In this document: one piece after another, positions 8,163-14,697 of the stretch
Numbering within the stretch: position 1 is the stretch's first letter
Layout of the letters: every line of letters begins with the position of its first letter
Source: Arthrobacter sp. NicSoilB4
Lineage (GTDB): Bacteria > Actinomycetota > Actinomycetes > Actinomycetales > Micrococcaceae
DNA: 64,000 bases
Assembly (NCBI RefSeq): GCF_019977335.1
Contig: NZ_AP024653.1
Location: forward strand, 3,348,001 to 3,412,000
Direction of reading: 5' to 3'
Translations under genes and position numbers: made by a program
The notes under the pieces: model-generated
What the model saw: the letters and a program-made list of their open reading frames with translations, nothing else
The model's database searches: none
What the model was told of the DNA's origin: nothing

Positions 8163-9988
8163 GCAGTGCGACCTTCGGCACCGCGAACGAGGACAACGCG
8201 CACCTGTCCAAGGGCGAGAGCAAGACCGTCCGGCGCCGTTCCCTGGCCCTTCTGGGTTCGCTGATCCGCCCGGTCCGCCGGCGGTTCTGGCTGACCATTG
8301 CCGCCGTCGTGCTGTCCCAGGCGGCCCGCGTCGCGGGGCCCGCGCTGATCGCTTTCGGCATCGACCGGGCCCTTCCGGCCCTGACCGCCGGCGACAGCGT
8401 CCCGCTGCTGCTCACCGGCGCCGCCTACCTCGCCGCCGCCGTCGCGACGGCGTGCCTTACCGCCCTGTACGTGACCTCGACGGCGAGGCTGAGCCAGGCG
8501 ATGCTGCTGGACCTGCGCGTCCGGGTCTTCCGGCACACCCAGCGGCTCAGCCTGGAATTCCACGAAAAGTACACGTCGGGGCGCATCATCGCCCGGCAGA
8601 CCTCGGACCTGGAGGCGCTGCGCGAACTCCTGGACTCGGGGATCAGCTCGCTGGCCTCCGGGATGCTGTTTATGGTGTTCACCGCCGTGACGGTGTTTGC
8701 CCTCGACTGGCGGAGCGGGCTCTTGGTCCTCGCCGCCGGCGTGCCGATGTACTTCCTGGCCCGCTGGTACCAGAAGCACTCCCAGATCGCGTTCCGCGAA
8801 TCCCGCGTTGTCTCGGCGCGGCTGATCGTGCACTTCGTCGAAACCATGACCGGCATCCGCGCGGTGAAGGCGTTCCGCAAGGAACGCGAAAACGCGGAGC
8901 AGTATGCCGGGCTCTCCGAGGACTACCGCAAGGTCACGGTCCGCTCCATCAACCTCAATGGGGTCCTCCAGCCGGGGTTGGTGCTGATCGGGAACGTCTG
9001 CGTCGCCGTCGTCCTGCTGTTCGGCGGCTTCCGGGTGCTCAGCGGCGACCTGGCCGTCGGTGTGCTGCTGGCCCTGATCCTGTCCACGAAGCGCTTCTTC
9101 CAGCCGGTGGACCAGATGGCCATGTTCTACAACTCGTTCCAGAGCGCGCAGGCTGCGCTGGAGAAGGTCTCCGGGCTGCTCGAGGAGGTTCCCACTGTCC
9201 GGCCGCCCAAGAACCCGGTAGCCCTGCACGACGCCAAGGGAGCCATCGACTTCAAGGGGGTCGAATTCCGCTACGGCGACGGGCCGGTCATCATCCCGGC
9301 CATGGACCTGCACATCCCCGCCGGCCAGACGGTGGCGCTGGTGGGCCAGACCGGCGCCGGCAAATCCACCCTCGCGAAGCTGATCGCCCGCTTCTACGAC
9401 GTCTCTTCCGGCTCCCTCACGCTCGACGGCGTGGACCTGCGGGAACTGGCGACGGCGGACCTGCGCCGGAATGTCGTGATGGTCACCCAGGAGGCCTTCC
9501 TGTTCAGCGGCTCCGTCGCGGACAACATCGCCCTCGGCCGGCCCGAAGCCTCCCGTGAGGAGATCGAGGACGCCGCCAGGGCCGTGGGCGCGCACGGGTT
9601 CATCACGGAACTCCCGGAAGGCTACGACACCGACGTCAACAAGCGCGGCGGCCGGGTCTCCGCCGGACAGCGGCAGCTCATCAGCTTCGCCCGGGCTTTC
9701 CTGGCCCGGCCCGCCGTGCTGATCCTGGACGAGGCCACGTCCTCGCTGGACATCCCGTCCGAGCGGCTTGTGCAGACCGGCCTGGCGGGGCTGTTGCAGG
9801 GCATCGGCGCCGACAGCGGCCGGACGGCCCTCATCATCGCCCACCGCCTGTCGACAGTGGAGACCGCCGACAGGGTCCTCGTGGTCCATGACGGGCGCGT
9901 GGTCGAGGACGGCACCCCGGAGCAGCTGATCGGTGGCGGCGGGCGCTTCGCGCAGCTGCACGGCGCCTGGAAGGACTCGCTGGTCTGA
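8159..9988 (+). CDS. ABC exporter half-transporter, consensus-site subunit
   Basis: A 609-residue partner of the preceding gene, translated from an overlapping ATGA. It has six predicted membrane helices, then Walker [10 protein letters not shown] (~396), Walker [12 protein letters not shown] (~520) with the catalytic Glu, and H-loop IIAHRLST. The signature reads VSAGQRQ (~499) instead of LSGGQ. Its weak signature would face the Asp-containing Walker B of subunit 1 (degenerate site), while its intact Walker B faces the LSGGQ of subunit 1 (active site). Such asymmetry is established for heterodimeric exporters. Followed by tRNA-Pro after ~130 bases. Confidence 0.92.
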   Translation: MSSATFGTANEDNAHLSKGESKTVRRRSLALLGSLIRPVRRRFWLTIAAVVLSQAARVAGPALIAFGIDRALPALTAGDSVPLLLTGAAYLAAAVATACLTALYVTSTARLSQAMLLDLRVRVFRHTQRLSLEFHEKYTSGRIIARQTSDLEALRELLDSGISSLASGMLFMVFTAVTVFALDWRSGLLVLAAGVPMYFLARWYQKHSQIAFRESRVVSARLIVHFVETMTGIRAVKAFRKERENAEQYAGLSEDYRKVTVRSINLNGVLQPGLVLIGNVCVAVVLLFGGFRVLSGDLAVGVLLALILSTKRFFQPVDQMAMFYNSFQSAQAALEKVSGLLEEVPTVRPPKNPVALHDAKGAIDFKGVEFRYGDGPVIIPAMDLHIPAGQTVALVGQTGAGKSTLAKLIARFYDVSSGSLTLDGVDLRELATADLRRNVVMVTQEAFLFSGSVADNIALGRPEASREEIEDAARAVGAHGFITELPEGYDTDVNKRGGRVSAGQRQLISFARAFLARPAVLILDEATSSLDIPSERLVQTGLAGLLQGIGADSGRTALIIAHRLSTVETADRVLVVHDGRVVEDGTPEQLIGGGGRFAQLHGAWKDSLV

Positions 9989-10120
9989 GGCATCGCGGGC
10001 CATGAGGTCCGGCGGCGGCTGCTGCTGCGGTGGCCGGCTGCGGCTCCTTGTTGCGGGGCCCGATTTCACATCCGGACCCTCATCCGATACTCTTGTGAAG
10101 TTGCTTTTGAAGCAACGGAT

Positions 10121-10197
10121 CGGGATGTGGCGCAGCTTGGTAGCGCGCGTCGTTCGGGACGACGAGGTCGCAGGTTCAAATCCTGTCATCCCGACCA
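10121..10197 (+). tRNA. tRNA-Pro (anticodon CGG)
   Basis: This 77-base tRNA has acceptor arms CGGGATG and CATCCCG, an encoded ACCA end, D-arm stem GCGC/GCGC, anticodon stem CGTCG/CGACG around loop TTCGGGA (anticodon CGG), and T-arm GCAGG/CCTGT with TTCAAAT. All stems pair. A TTGCTT/AAGCAA hairpin lies just upstream in the leader. A strong intrinsic terminator follows at once. Confidence 0.97.
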
Positions 10198-10203
10198 ATC
10201 AAA

Positions 10204-10240
10204 AGAGGGCCTTCCATTCGGGAGGCCCTCTTTTTGTTTT
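10204..10240 (+). terminator. Intrinsic terminator of tRNA-Pro
   Basis: Arms AGAGGGCCT (10204-10212) and AGGCCCTCT (10223-10231) pair perfectly and are followed by TTTTGTTTT. This is a classic Rho-independent terminator seven bases after the tRNA end. Confidence 0.92.
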
Positions 10241-10286
10241 CTGCCGGCCGGCGATGCAGCCGCCCCGCCGCCGTCGAGTTCCCCGT

Positions 10287-10346
10287 CGGCTGCTCCACAA
10301 GTGCCGTTTTGACGCCCCATAGGGGCAGTTGTGGAGCAATCGAGGG
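10287..10346. repeat. 60-bp dispersed inverted repeat, copy 1 (TGCTCCACAA element)
   Basis: TGCTCCACAA (10291-10300) and TTGTGGAGCA (10329-10338) form a perfect 10-bp inverted repeat inside a 60-bp element that begins CGGCTGCTCC and ends AATCGAGGG. A second 60-bp copy with the same ends lies at 62833-62892. The outer thirds are nearly identical and the centre differs, as in REP/BIME-type elements. It sits between the tRNA terminator and the peptide-gene terminator. Confidence 0.75.
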
Positions 10347-10357
10347 GGTTTCGGGGC

Positions 10358-10398
10358 AAAAAATGGCTCCGGGACATGGTTCGCGCATGTCCCGGAGC
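10358..10398 (-). terminator. Intrinsic terminator of the repeat-peptide gene
   Basis: Arms 10366-10378 and 10386-10398 form a perfect 13-bp stem around a 7-base loop. On the minus strand this is followed by a run of six T (plus-strand A at 10358-10363). It lies 18 bases after the stop codon of the peptide gene. The stem contains GGGACATG/CATGTCCC, the core of the dispersed repeat family at 6 and 14 kb. Confidence 0.85.
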
Positions 10399-10415
10399 TA
10401 TCAAAGAGCCAATGC

Positions 10416-10655
10416 TTACATCGGATCGGGCCAGTTGCCGATGTTGGTCGAGAAGGTCATCGGGTCCGGCCAGTTGCCGATGGCCGAGAGGCTTCCCTTG
10501 CTGCTCATGGGATCGGGCCAGTTGCCGATGGACAGTGTGGTGCCCATGGGGTCGGGCCAGTTACCGATGGCACTTACGGACAGGACTGCGGGAGCCGCTG
10601 CGGAGAAAGCCAGCGCCCCTGCCAAGGCGACGGAAGCTGCAATCTTCTTGAACAT
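10416..10655 (-). CDS. Exported peptide precursor with four IGNWPDPM repeats
   Basis: This 79-residue protein has a classic Sec signal peptide: FKK basic start, hydrophobic Ala/Leu/Val core at 5-25, and likely cleavage after SVSA at 26-29. The rest is four identical octapeptides IGNWPDPM at 30-37, 43-50, 59-66 and 72-79, separated by 5, 8 and 5 variable residues; the last copy ends exactly at the stop. Copies 1 and 3 are each preceded by S-[VL]-S-A. The ATG at 10655 has a clear ribosome site (GAGGAA, 7-base spacing). It diverges from an HTH-TPR regulator and has its own terminator. I infer a pro-pheromone whose repeats are released as short peptides; a secreted repeat or antimicrobial peptide is the alternative. 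I recognise no named family. Confidence 0.85.
   Translation of the reverse strand: MFKKIAASVALAGALAFSAAAPAVLSVSAIGNWPDPMGTTLSIGNWPDPMSSKGSLSAIGNWPDPMTFSTNIGNWPDPM
10419..10568 (-). repeat. Four in-frame octapeptide repeat units
   Basis: The units are at 10545-10568 (copy 1), 10506-10529 (copy 2), 10458-10481 (copy 3) and 10419-10442 (copy 4). All encode IGNWPDPM. The nucleotide sequences differ only at third positions: Gly GGT/GGC, first Pro CCC/CCG, Asp GAC/GAT, second Pro CCC/CCG. The spacers differ in sequence and length, so the octapeptide itself is what is conserved. Confidence 0.95.
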
Positions 10656-10799
10656 GTGGGTTCCTCAATACGAGTCGGAAACGCGATTCGGATACATTAC
10701 AAAGCGAGCACTAGCCCTTGTTGACATACATTGTAAAATGGCTTGCACAGAGACTGTCAAGCATTTAGTACAAAGACTGTCCGGAATTAGGAGGAACCC
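10656..10799. promoter_or_regulatory. Divergent control region between peptide gene and HTH-TPR regulator
   Basis: This 144-bp AT-rich region separates the two start codons. For the peptide gene a minus-strand TTGACA (10760-10755) is followed after 19 bases by TACAAT (10735-10730). For the regulator a weak TTGCAC (10743-10748), 17 bases, TAGTAC (10766-10771) is possible. Candidate operators are the direct repeat AGACTGTC (10751-10758, 10774-10781), which covers the peptide -35 region, and the inverted pair TTACAA (10697-10702) and TTGTAA (10731-10736). Both genes have AGGAACCC just before the start codon. Confidence 0.45.
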
Positions 10800-12092
10800 G
10801 TGGGGAACGGATTCGGGGAGAAACTCCGAGCGGAACGGCTCGAACGCGGCCTGACGCAAGCGGAATTGGGACGGGATTTGTACTCGCCCAGCTACATCTC
10901 CCTGCTGGAGACCGGACGCCGCGAACCGACCGCCGATGTCATTGAGGAACTGGCGCGGCGGCTCGAACTGGCGCCCAAGGCGCTGGAAGCGTGGAGCCAG
11001 CCGGTGTCCGTCAGCGACGCCGAATACGTGTTGGCGGGCCTGTATGCACGCCAGGCCTGGGACCTGCGGGACTACGCCCTGGCCGCAACGCACGCCGCGT
11101 CGGCGGCCCAGATCGCCCTGGAAGCCAAAAACACCAGCGCCTGGTGGAACATGAGCTATATGCAGGCCGAGTGCCTGATGAAGCAGGGCCAGCTGAAGGA
11201 ATGCCAGGACCTGGTCCAGAGGCTGTTGGACCACCCGATGGCCGCCGAATCGGCGGGCCTGGGGGTCCGGGCACGGCAGATGCTCGCGGCCGTGTGCCAC
11301 GGGCAGGGACAGCTGGCAGTCGCCGTCGGGCATGCGCAGGAAGCCGTGCGGCTCTGCGCGGAGCTGCCCAAAGGCTCCACGCTGATCATTGGTGCGCTGC
11401 GCGCCCTGATCGGTGCGCTGGCTGAAAGCGGCCGGCTGGACGAGGCCTGGGAATACTGCCAGGCCATGAACGAGCAGATGGATGACCACTCCATGACCCA
11501 GCTCGCCGGCGAGGTCGCCTGGGTGATCGGCAACGTGGCCTTTATGCGCCACGACTACATGGAGGGCATCAAATACCACGAGCGTGCCGCGCAGCTGCTC
11601 TCCCCCGCCAACGACATCGACCTCTGGGCGCGGTTCAACAAGGCCTCCGCCGCCGTCCGCCTGTCCTCCGGGATCGTGGAGCCTGAGACGCTGACCTCAA
11701 TCGAGCGGGCAGAGCTGGCGCTCTCGATCGTTGGCGGGAACAAGACGGACCAGCTGGAGGTGGCGTTCATCCGGGCCCGCTGGCTCTACCTGACCGGCGA
11801 CATTGTGGCGGCCGTCCAGAAACTGCGGGAGATCCACGCCGAGAAGGACGCACTCGCCAAGCACGTCGCCGGCGAGGTGGCCCTCCTGCTGGGCAAGTCG
11901 CTCAAGGCTGCCGGCGAATCCGACGAGGCCCTCATCTACCTCGAGGAAGCCCAGAAGGAATTCAGCGCGGCCGGCGCCTCGGACCGGGTCCAGCAGGCGA
12001 TGGACGCCGTGCTGGAAATCCGGCTGGCGCAGCGCCGCGCGCAGGCCGCCGCTTCGTCCGGAACGGACGCGGCCCGCTCCGCGACGGCCTAG
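10800..12092 (+). CDS. XRE-type HTH and TPR regulator (RRNPP-like architecture)
   Basis: A 430-residue cytosolic protein. Residues 6-62 are an XRE/Cro helix-turn-helix (LTQAELGRDLYSPSYISLLE, then RREPTADVIEELARRLEL). Residues ~70-410 are all-helical with regularly spaced Ala/Gly/Tyr characteristic of tetratricopeptide repeats, about eight or nine of them. This layout and length match peptide-sensing RRNPP regulators (NprR, 423 residues; PlcR and Rgg are shorter). The GTG start at 10800 has a strong AGGAGG site. It diverges from the IGNWPDPM precursor gene, which suggests the released peptide is its ligand. The last 25 residues are Ala/Ser-rich. Ligand and regulon are inference. Confidence 0.85.
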   Translation: MGNGFGEKLRAERLERGLTQAELGRDLYSPSYISLLETGRREPTADVIEELARRLELAPKALEAWSQPVSVSDAEYVLAGLYARQAWDLRDYALAATHAASAAQIALEAKNTSAWWNMSYMQAECLMKQGQLKECQDLVQRLLDHPMAAESAGLGVRARQMLAAVCHGQGQLAVAVGHAQEAVRLCAELPKGSTLIIGALRALIGALAESGRLDEAWEYCQAMNEQMDDHSMTQLAGEVAWVIGNVAFMRHDYMEGIKYHERAAQLLSPANDIDLWARFNKASAAVRLSSGIVEPETLTSIERAELALSIVGGNKTDQLEVAFIRARWLYLTGDIVAAVQKLREIHAEKDALAKHVAGEVALLLGKSLKAAGESDEALIYLEEAQKEFSAAGASDRVQQAMDAVLEIRLAQRRAQAAASSGTDAARSATA

Positions 12093-13063
12093 GCGAACGT
12101 CCGCCCGGTGAGTTTCTCGTAGGCCTCGACGTAGCGGCTGCGGGTCCGGGCGACGACGTCGGCCGGCAGCGCCGGCGGCGCCACGTCCGAGGACTTGTCC
12201 CAGCCGGATTCGGCGGAGGTCAGCCAGTCCCGGACGTACTGCTTGTCGTAGGAGGGCTGGGCCTTGCCCGGCTCATAGGTGGCTGCATCCCAGAACCGTG
12301 AGGAATCCGGGGTGAGCACCTCGTCGCCGAGCGTGATGACGCCGGTGGCGACGTCGAAGCCGAACTCCACCTTCGTGTCGGCGAGGATAATGCCGCGCCC
12401 GCGGGCGATCTCCTCGGCCTTGGTGTAGATCTCCAGCGTGAGTTCGCGCAGCCGCGCGGCGATGTCCTCCCCCACGATGCCGACGACGGCGTCGTAGGTG
12501 ATGTTTTCGTCATGCTCGCCCACCTCGGCCTTCGCGGAGGGGGTGAAGATTGCCTCCTCGAGCCGGGACCCGTCCACCAGGCCTTCCGGCAGGGGGATGC
12601 TGCACACGGTGCGGGACTGCCGGTACTCCTCGAGCCCGGAGCCGGTGAGGTAGCCGCGGGCGATGCATTCGACCGGGAACATGTCCAGCTTCTTGCAGAT
12701 CATTGCCCGGCCCTCCACGGCGGCGGGCACACCGGCGTCGACCGTGGACGCGAGCACGTGGTGCTCCACGCCGAGCTGTTCGAACCACCACAGGCTCAGC
12801 TGGGTCAGGATGCGGCCCTTGTCCGGGATCTCGCTGGCGAGGACGTGGTCGTACGCGCTGATGCGGTCGCTGGCCACCACCAGGACGCACTCCTGCCCGA
12901 TGCGCTCCGTGATGGACTCGTCCGCCGGAACGTAGAGGTCGCGGACCTTTCCGGAGTAGATGTGCTTCCAGCCGGGCAGGTCCAGCGTCTCGGTGTCCAG
13001 GCCTCCCCTCGGCGCCGAAGGCGCGGGCTCGGCGGCCGGAAGGGGGGATTCGGAGTGGGTCAT
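12089..13063 (-). CDS. purC: Phosphoribosylaminoimidazole-succinocarboxamide synthase
   Basis: A 324-residue SAICAR synthetase that joins CAIR and aspartate with ATP in purine synthesis. It shows the family motifs YSGKVRDLY near residue 36, SDRISAYD, LTQLSLWWF, and the ARGYLTGSGL loop, as well as DTKVEFGFD. The length is typical for the longer actinobacterial/yeast-type PurC. The ATG at 13063 is chosen because the open frame upstream lies inside purD. The start is 2 bases after the purD stop, so the two form one operon. The 3' end overlaps that of the HTH-TPR gene by 4 bases (convergent). Confidence 0.96.
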   Translation of the reverse strand: MTHSESPLPAAEPAPSAPRGGLDTETLDLPGWKHIYSGKVRDLYVPADESITERIGQECVLVVASDRISAYDHVLASEIPDKGRILTQLSLWWFEQLGVEHHVLASTVDAGVPAAVEGRAMICKKLDMFPVECIARGYLTGSGLEEYRQSRTVCSIPLPEGLVDGSRLEEAIFTPSAKAEVGEHDENITYDAVVGIVGEDIAARLRELTLEIYTKAEEIARGRGIILADTKVEFGFDVATGVITLGDEVLTPDSSRFWDAATYEPGKAQPSYDKQYVRDWLTSAESGWDKSSDVAPPALPADVVARTRSRYVEAYEKLTGRTFA

Positions 13064-13065
13064 GC

Positions 13066-14376
13066 TCAGGCCTTCGCTTTCGTGGCGGCCGGGGCGCCGG
13101 GCGTCTGTACTTTGATTTCGCCGCGGGCCGCCTTGCCGCCGATGTCGGTGCGGAACTGGCTGCCGTCCAGCTGGACCAGCTCGACGCCGTCGTACGCCCG
13201 TTCGCGGGCCTCGACGAGATCCGTGCCGAGCGCGACGACGGCGAGGACCCGTCCGCCGGCGGAGATGACTTTGCCTTCGTCGTCGAGTCTGGTGCCGGCG
13301 TGGATCACGTGGACGCCCTCGATCGACTCCACTTTCTTGAGTCCGCGGATGCGGTCGCCGGTGCGCGGGGCATCCGGGTAGTTTTCGGCGGCGACGACGA
13401 CGGCGACGGCGGTTTCCTTGGACCACCGCAGCGGCTGGACCTTGTCCAGTTCGCCCTTGGCGGCTGCCATCAGCAGCCCGCCGAGGGGGGTCTTGAGGCG
13501 GGCCAGGACGGCCTGGGTTTCCGGGTCGCCGAAGCGGACGTTGAACTCGATCACGCGGGTGCCGCGGGACGTCAGGGCCAGTCCGACAAAGAGCACACCG
13601 ACGAACGGCGTGCCGCGGTGGGCCATCTGGTTGACCGTGGGCTGGGCGACCCGGTCCAGGACCTCCTGGACGAGGCCTTCGGGGGCCCATTCCAGCGGGG
13701 TGTAGGCGCCCATGCCGCCGGTGTTGGGACCCTCGTCGTTGTCGAAGATCCGTTTGAAATCCTGTGCCGGGGAGAGCGCCACGGTGTTGCGGCCGTCGCA
13801 GAGGACGAAGACGGAGACCTCGGGGCCGTCCAGGAACTCCTCGATGACCACCGTGCCGCCGGCATCAAAGCAGCTCTGCGCGTGCGCGAGGGCCTCTACC
13901 CGGTTGTTGGTGACCACGACGCCCTTGCCTGCGGCGAGCCCGTCGTCCTTGACGACGTAGGGGGCACCAAAGGTGTCGAGCGCGTCGGCCGCTTCCTCGG
14001 CGTTGCCGGCTACCCGGGCCATGGCCGTGGGGACGCCCGCCTCGGCCATGACTTCCTTGGCGAACGCTTTCGAGGCCTCAAGCTGGGCCGCGGCCTTGCT
14101 GGGGCCGAACACCGGAATGCCGGCGGCGCGGACGGCGTCGGACACGCCTGCGGCCAGCGGCGCCTCGGGGCCGACCACCACCAGGTCGACGGTGAGCCGG
14201 GTGGCCAGGGCCGCGACGGCGGCGGGATCGTTCGCGTCGATGGCATGTGTGGGGACCAGTTTGCTGATGCCGGCGTTGCCCGGGGCCGCGTGGACCTCAG
14301 ACACGTTCGGGTCTGCAAGCAAGGATCGGACAATGGCGTGTTCGCGGCCGCCGGGGCCGATGACAAGTACCTTCAC
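13066..14376 (-). CDS. purD: Phosphoribosylamine-glycine ligase
   Basis: A 436-residue GAR synthetase with an ATP-grasp fold, catalysing the second step of purine synthesis. Diagnostic motifs are VLVIGPGGREHAI at the N-terminus, VVKDDGLAAGKGVVV, DFKRIFDNDEGPNTGGMGAY and VIEFNVRFGDPE. The start is a GTG at 14376, where homology begins; the open frame runs further upstream into the repeat array at 14.4-14.66 kb but that part is not PurD. First gene of a purD-purC operon. The length is normal, with a short Ala/Lys/Thr tail. Confidence 0.96.
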   Translation of the reverse strand: MKVLVIGPGGREHAIVRSLLADPNVSEVHAAPGNAGISKLVPTHAIDANDPAAVAALATRLTVDLVVVGPEAPLAAGVSDAVRAAGIPVFGPSKAAAQLEASKAFAKEVMAEAGVPTAMARVAGNAEEAADALDTFGAPYVVKDDGLAAGKGVVVTNNRVEALAHAQSCFDAGGTVVIEEFLDGPEVSVFVLCDGRNTVALSPAQDFKRIFDNDEGPNTGGMGAYTPLEWAPEGLVQEVLDRVAQPTVNQMAHRGTPFVGVLFVGLALTSRGTRVIEFNVRFGDPETQAVLARLKTPLGGLLMAAAKGELDKVQPLRWSKETAVAVVVAAENYPDAPRTGDRIRGLKKVESIEGVHVIHAGTRLDDEGKVISAGGRVLAVVALGTDLVEARERAYDGVELVQLDGSQFRTDIGGKAARGEIKVQTPGAPAATKAKA

Positions 14377-14697
14377 AGTTCCCAAGGGTACTTTGTGGAC
14401 CCGGCAGGCTCCTAAGCTGTGACCACGGCTGGACATGCCCAACCTTGCAGCCACCCCACCCCGCGGGACATGCCCAGTCCTCGCCGCGACCACTGGACAT
14501 AAAGCCAACATGTCCATCCCAGCGCACCAGGGGAGGGCACGTCCCCCTGGACCCGGCCGCCACCCCGCGGGACATGCCCAGTCCTCGCCGCGGCCACTGG
14601 ACATAAAGCCAACATGTCCATCCCTGCCCACCAGGGGAGGGCATGTCCCCCTGGGGCGGCGGGCAATCCGCGGCCCGCCCGGCTCCGAAGACTATGT
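14377..14697. repeat. 104-bp tandem duplication of the GGGACATG repeat family
   Basis: Two tandem copies of a ~104-bp unit begin at GCGGGACATG (14463 and 14567) and run to about 14654, with a partial unit (GGACATGCCC) at 14431. Each copy holds GGGACATGCCC, the inverted pair GGACAT/ATGTCC nine bases apart, and GGGGAGGGCAYGTCCCCC. The core and the CCACTGGACAT flank match the array at 6.0 kb. The gap between divergent purD and the Mo-oxidoreductase is filled almost entirely by this array, so both promoters must lie in or beside it. Confidence 0.85.

Noticed and set aside
10127..10312. Open frame through tRNA-Pro and its terminator
   Set aside because: It reads through a tRNA and a terminator hairpin; no ribosome site.
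10416..10655. IGNWPDPM repeat as an artefact of low-complexity DNA
   Set aside because: Third-position changes with constant amino acids, a good signal peptide, ribosome site and terminator all argue for a real gene.
12089..13690. Extended purC start giving 533 residues
   Set aside because: The extra part reads antisense/out of frame through purD; the PurC family begins at 13063.
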